A DNA stretch of 7,228 bases from contig CALBJS010000146.1 in assembly GCA_937892995.1 (NCBI GenBank), forward strand, positions 1-7,228, written 5' to 3'. Positions within the stretch are counted from its first letter, which is position 1. Every line of letters begins with the position of its first letter. Below are positions 5,666 through 7,228 of the stretch, one piece after another. The position numbers and the translations under genes are program-made. This stretch comes from an uncultured Peptococcaceae bacterium. Its GTDB lineage: Bacteria; Bacillota; Desulfitobacteriia; Desulfitobacteriales; Syntrophobotulaceae. The notes under the pieces are model-generated. The model made no database searches. It saw only the letters and a program-made list of their open reading frames with translations, and was not told the DNA's origin.

Positions 5666-6157
5666 ATGTTAATTCTTGGAATTGACCCTGGGACAGCAAT
5701 AATGGGATATGGCCTGATAGAAAAAAAAGGACAAAACTTATTTCCTGTTAACTATTCATGCTGGCGCACGCCTGCAGATATGCCAATGCCGCAAAGGTTA
5801 AGGCATTTATATGAGTCACTAGAAAATATTTTATTGAAATATTCACCTGATGTTATGGCGGTCGAAGAATTATTTTTTAATAGGAATACATCGACGGCTC
5901 TATCAGTTGGTCAGGCAAGGGGGATAGTTCTCTTAAGTGCCGCTAGAAATAATATTGAGGTTTTTGAATATACTCCTTTGCAGGTTAAGCAAGCGGTTGT
6001 TGGTTATGGAAAAGCAGATAAGCAACAAGTACAATATATGGTTAGGGCTTTATTGTCTTTAAAAGAGAATCCTAAACCAGACGATACGGCTGATGCCTTA
6101 GCTATCGCAATATGTCATGCCCATAGTATGGGGCAGGTGTATGGGGGATTGTTATAA
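5666..6157 (+). CDS. ruvC: Crossover junction endodeoxyribonuclease RuvC
   Basis: RuvC is the dimeric RNase H-fold nuclease that cuts Holliday junctions symmetrically after RuvAB branch migration. The 163-residue protein opens with LILGIDPGTAIMGYGLI carrying catalytic D7. E67 is in AVEELFF, and D140 and D143 are in KPDDTADALAIAICH, so the full acidic tetrad is present. STALSVGQARG (76-86) and the basic stretch VVGYGKADKQQVQ (111-123) are typical DNA-contacting regions. Length matches the family (about 160-175). AGGAG (5653-5657) lies 8 bases before the ATG. Its stop codon TAA overlaps the ruvA ATG by one base (TAATG), implying translational coupling, which would help keep the two proteins in step. 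Confidence 0.97.
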   Translation: MLILGIDPGTAIMGYGLIEKKGQNLFPVNYSCWRTPADMPMPQRLRHLYESLENILLKYSPDVMAVEELFFNRNTSTALSVGQARGIVLLSAARNNIEVFEYTPLQVKQAVVGYGKADKQQVQYMVRALLSLKENPKPDDTADALAIAICHAHSMGQVYGGLL

Positions 6158-6756
6158 TGATTGGAATGCTAAGAGGAATAGTCTGGAAGATAGATTCCGA
6201 GAAAATAGTTCTAGATGTCGGTGGTGTAGGCTATTTGCTACATGTCCCTGCTGGACACTTTGCTAGTGTAAGACAAGGTGAAGAAAAGGTTTTTCACACC
6301 CATTTATTAGTAAGAGCAGATGATTTTATCTTATATGGTTTTAGCAATCCCGATGAAAAAAACTTTTTCATTAAATTATTAGGTGTAACAGGAATAGGTC
6401 CTAAAGCCGCTCTTTCTATTTTATCCGCTTTCCCCATTAAAAAAGTAAAATTAGCCATTTTACGAGAGGATTTTTCTTTATTAACAGAAGTTCCCGGGGT
6501 TGGAAAAAAAACTGCGAAAAGGCTTATTCTCGAACTTAAAGACAAAATCGACGATATTGATTTAGAGTCTGGTGACGAAGAGATGACGACTTCAGGGTTT
6601 CAAAATGAAGCATTAGATATTCTTCTAACCTTAGGATTTTCAAGAATGGAAGCTCGTGAGGCCTTAAATAAAGCAACTACCGAAGGGGTTCTTACCACCG
6701 AGCAACAAGTAAAGGAGGCTCTTCGATTTCTAGCAACACCAAAAGGACTTTCTTGA
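6157..6756 (+). CDS. ruvA: Holliday junction DNA helicase subunit RuvA
   Basis: RuvA forms tetramers that hold the four-way junction open and load RuvB rings. The 199-residue protein starts MIGMLRGIV, the usual N-terminus, which supports the ATG overlapping the ruvC stop; GGGGGA (6143-6148) lies 8 bases upstream. Domain I is an OB fold (about 1-62), with acidic-pin residues D55 and D56 just before LYGF. Domain II has two helix-hairpin-helix motifs, LLGVTGIGPKAALSIL (74-89) and EVPGVGKKTAKRLILELKDK (111-130). An acidic flexible linker (about 131-148) leads to domain III (about 149-194), the RuvB-binding three-helix bundle with ALDILLTLGFSRMEAREAL. Length is normal and nothing looks broken. It is the third gene of the yebC-ruvC-ruvA-ruvB operon. 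Confidence 0.97.
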   Translation: MIGMLRGIVWKIDSEKIVLDVGGVGYLLHVPAGHFASVRQGEEKVFHTHLLVRADDFILYGFSNPDEKNFFIKLLGVTGIGPKAALSILSAFPIKKVKLAILREDFSLLTEVPGVGKKTAKRLILELKDKIDDIDLESGDEEMTTSGFQNEALDILLTLGFSRMEAREALNKATTEGVLTTEQQVKEALRFLATPKGLS

Positions 6757-6800
6757 TTAAGATAATGCTTATAAGCGATCAATTTAAGAACTATAACAAT

Positions 6801-6806
6801 AGGAGG
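6801..6806 (+). promoter_or_regulatory. Consensus ribosome binding site for ruvB, supporting a TTG start
   Basis: A perfect AGGAGG lies 7 bases before TTG 6814. No ATG or GTG in frame lies nearby, and the conserved N-terminal residues begin shortly after this TTG. Confidence 0.75.
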
Positions 6807-6813
6807 AAGAAAC

Positions 6814-7228
6814 TTGGAAAGAGTCATATCTTCCTTTGAAAGGCCTGAAGACCGTGAAAATGAGGGTTTAAGGCCTGGTAAGTTTAAGGATTATATTGGA
6901 CAGACAAGGGTAAAAGAAAATCTTAGTATATTTATACAAGCAGCTCAAAAGAGGGGCGAGGCTCTAGATCATGTACTCCTTTATGGTCCCCCCGGTTTGG
7001 GTAAGACTACATTAGCGAATATTATCGCAGCGGAGATGGGGGTTAATATTAGGACAACGTCCGGTCCGGCAATTGAAAGACCAGGGGATTTAGCGGCCCT
7101 TTTAACTTCTCTGGAACCTCGCGATGTTCTTTTTATTGATGAAATTCATCGTTTAAGCAGGACAACGGAAGAAGTACTGTATTCAGCGATGGAAGATAAT
7201 TGTTTGGATATAGTAATCGGTAAGGGAC
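6814..7228 (+). CDS. ruvB: Holliday junction DNA helicase RuvB, 5' part only
   Basis: RuvB is the hexameric AAA+ motor that drives branch migration on RuvA-bound junctions. The frame is open from TTG 6814 to the window edge, giving 138 residues; the family is about 330-350 long, so roughly 200 residues lie outside. Visible motifs are the N-terminal segment LRPGKFKDYIGQ (19-30), LLYGPPGLGKTTLA with Walker A GPPGLGKT at 58-65, the RuvB-typical TTSGPAIERPGDLAALLT (81-98), and Walker B LFIDEIHRL (106-114). The fragment ends within EEVLYSAMEDNCLDIVIGKG, where the family normally continues toward sensor 1. The gap from ruvA is 57 bases with no terminator, consistent with one operon. Truncation is due only to the window end. 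Confidence 0.96.
   Translation, partial: MERVISSFERPEDRENEGLRPGKFKDYIGQTRVKENLSIFIQAAQKRGEALDHVLLYGPPGLGKTTLANIIAAEMGVNIRTTSGPAIERPGDLAALLTSLEPRDVLFIDEIHRLSRTTEEVLYSAMEDNCLDIVIGKG

Noticed and set aside
6294..6827. Two minus-strand frames across ruvA and the ruvA-ruvB gap
   Set aside because: They are shadows of the conserved RuvA coding sequence with no recognisable protein features.

Overview
The window looks like chromosomal DNA of a low-GC, Gram-positive anaerobe (Firmicutes/Clostridia; a Desulfosporosinus/Desulfitobacterium-like Peptococcales relative is my best guess). The reasons are the AT-rich intergenic DNA, strong AGGAGG-type ribosome binding sites, frequent TTG/GTG starts (hypF, yebC, ruvB), a hydrogenase maturation gene and the yebC-ruvC-ruvA-ruvB gene order. 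All confident genes lie on the + strand. The genus is an inference from gene content and style, not from a database match.

Region 1 (1-515) has no credible protein gene but is dense in secondary structure. Its first 180 bases are about 57% G+C and 63% purine, against about 33% G+C in the next 180. At least ten hairpins or long-range stems can be drawn by eye, and the block ends in a paired element followed by a T-tract. I read it as the 3' part of a large structured non-coding RNA whose 5' end lies outside the window. It is the most interesting object here and I cannot name its family. A good sigma-A-type promoter follows immediately (524-553) and probably drives region 2.

Region 2 (651-1466) encodes a metal-dependent TIM-barrel amidohydrolase of unknown substrate. 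Region 3 (1467-1998) is a 532-base gap holding a nested stem-loop, a clear minus-strand intrinsic terminator with no annotated gene in front of it (suggesting a small antisense-oriented RNA with C-rich, anti-Shine-Dalgarno-like stretches), tiny ORFs, and candidate promoters for the next gene.

Region 4 (1999-4494) is hypF, the carbamoyltransferase that starts cyanide-ligand synthesis for [NiFe]-hydrogenases. It is intact in all its motifs but about 60-80 residues longer than usual because of an expanded segment near the C-terminus. No other hyp gene is adjacent.

Region 5 (4495-4868) is intergenic, with a terminator-like hairpin overlapping a 24-codon hydrophobic ORF. Region 6 (4869-7228) is the operon yebC-ruvC-ruvA-ruvB. 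It combines a YebC/TACO1-family factor with the complete RuvABC Holliday-junction branch migration and resolution machinery; ruvB is cut by the window edge after 138 codons.
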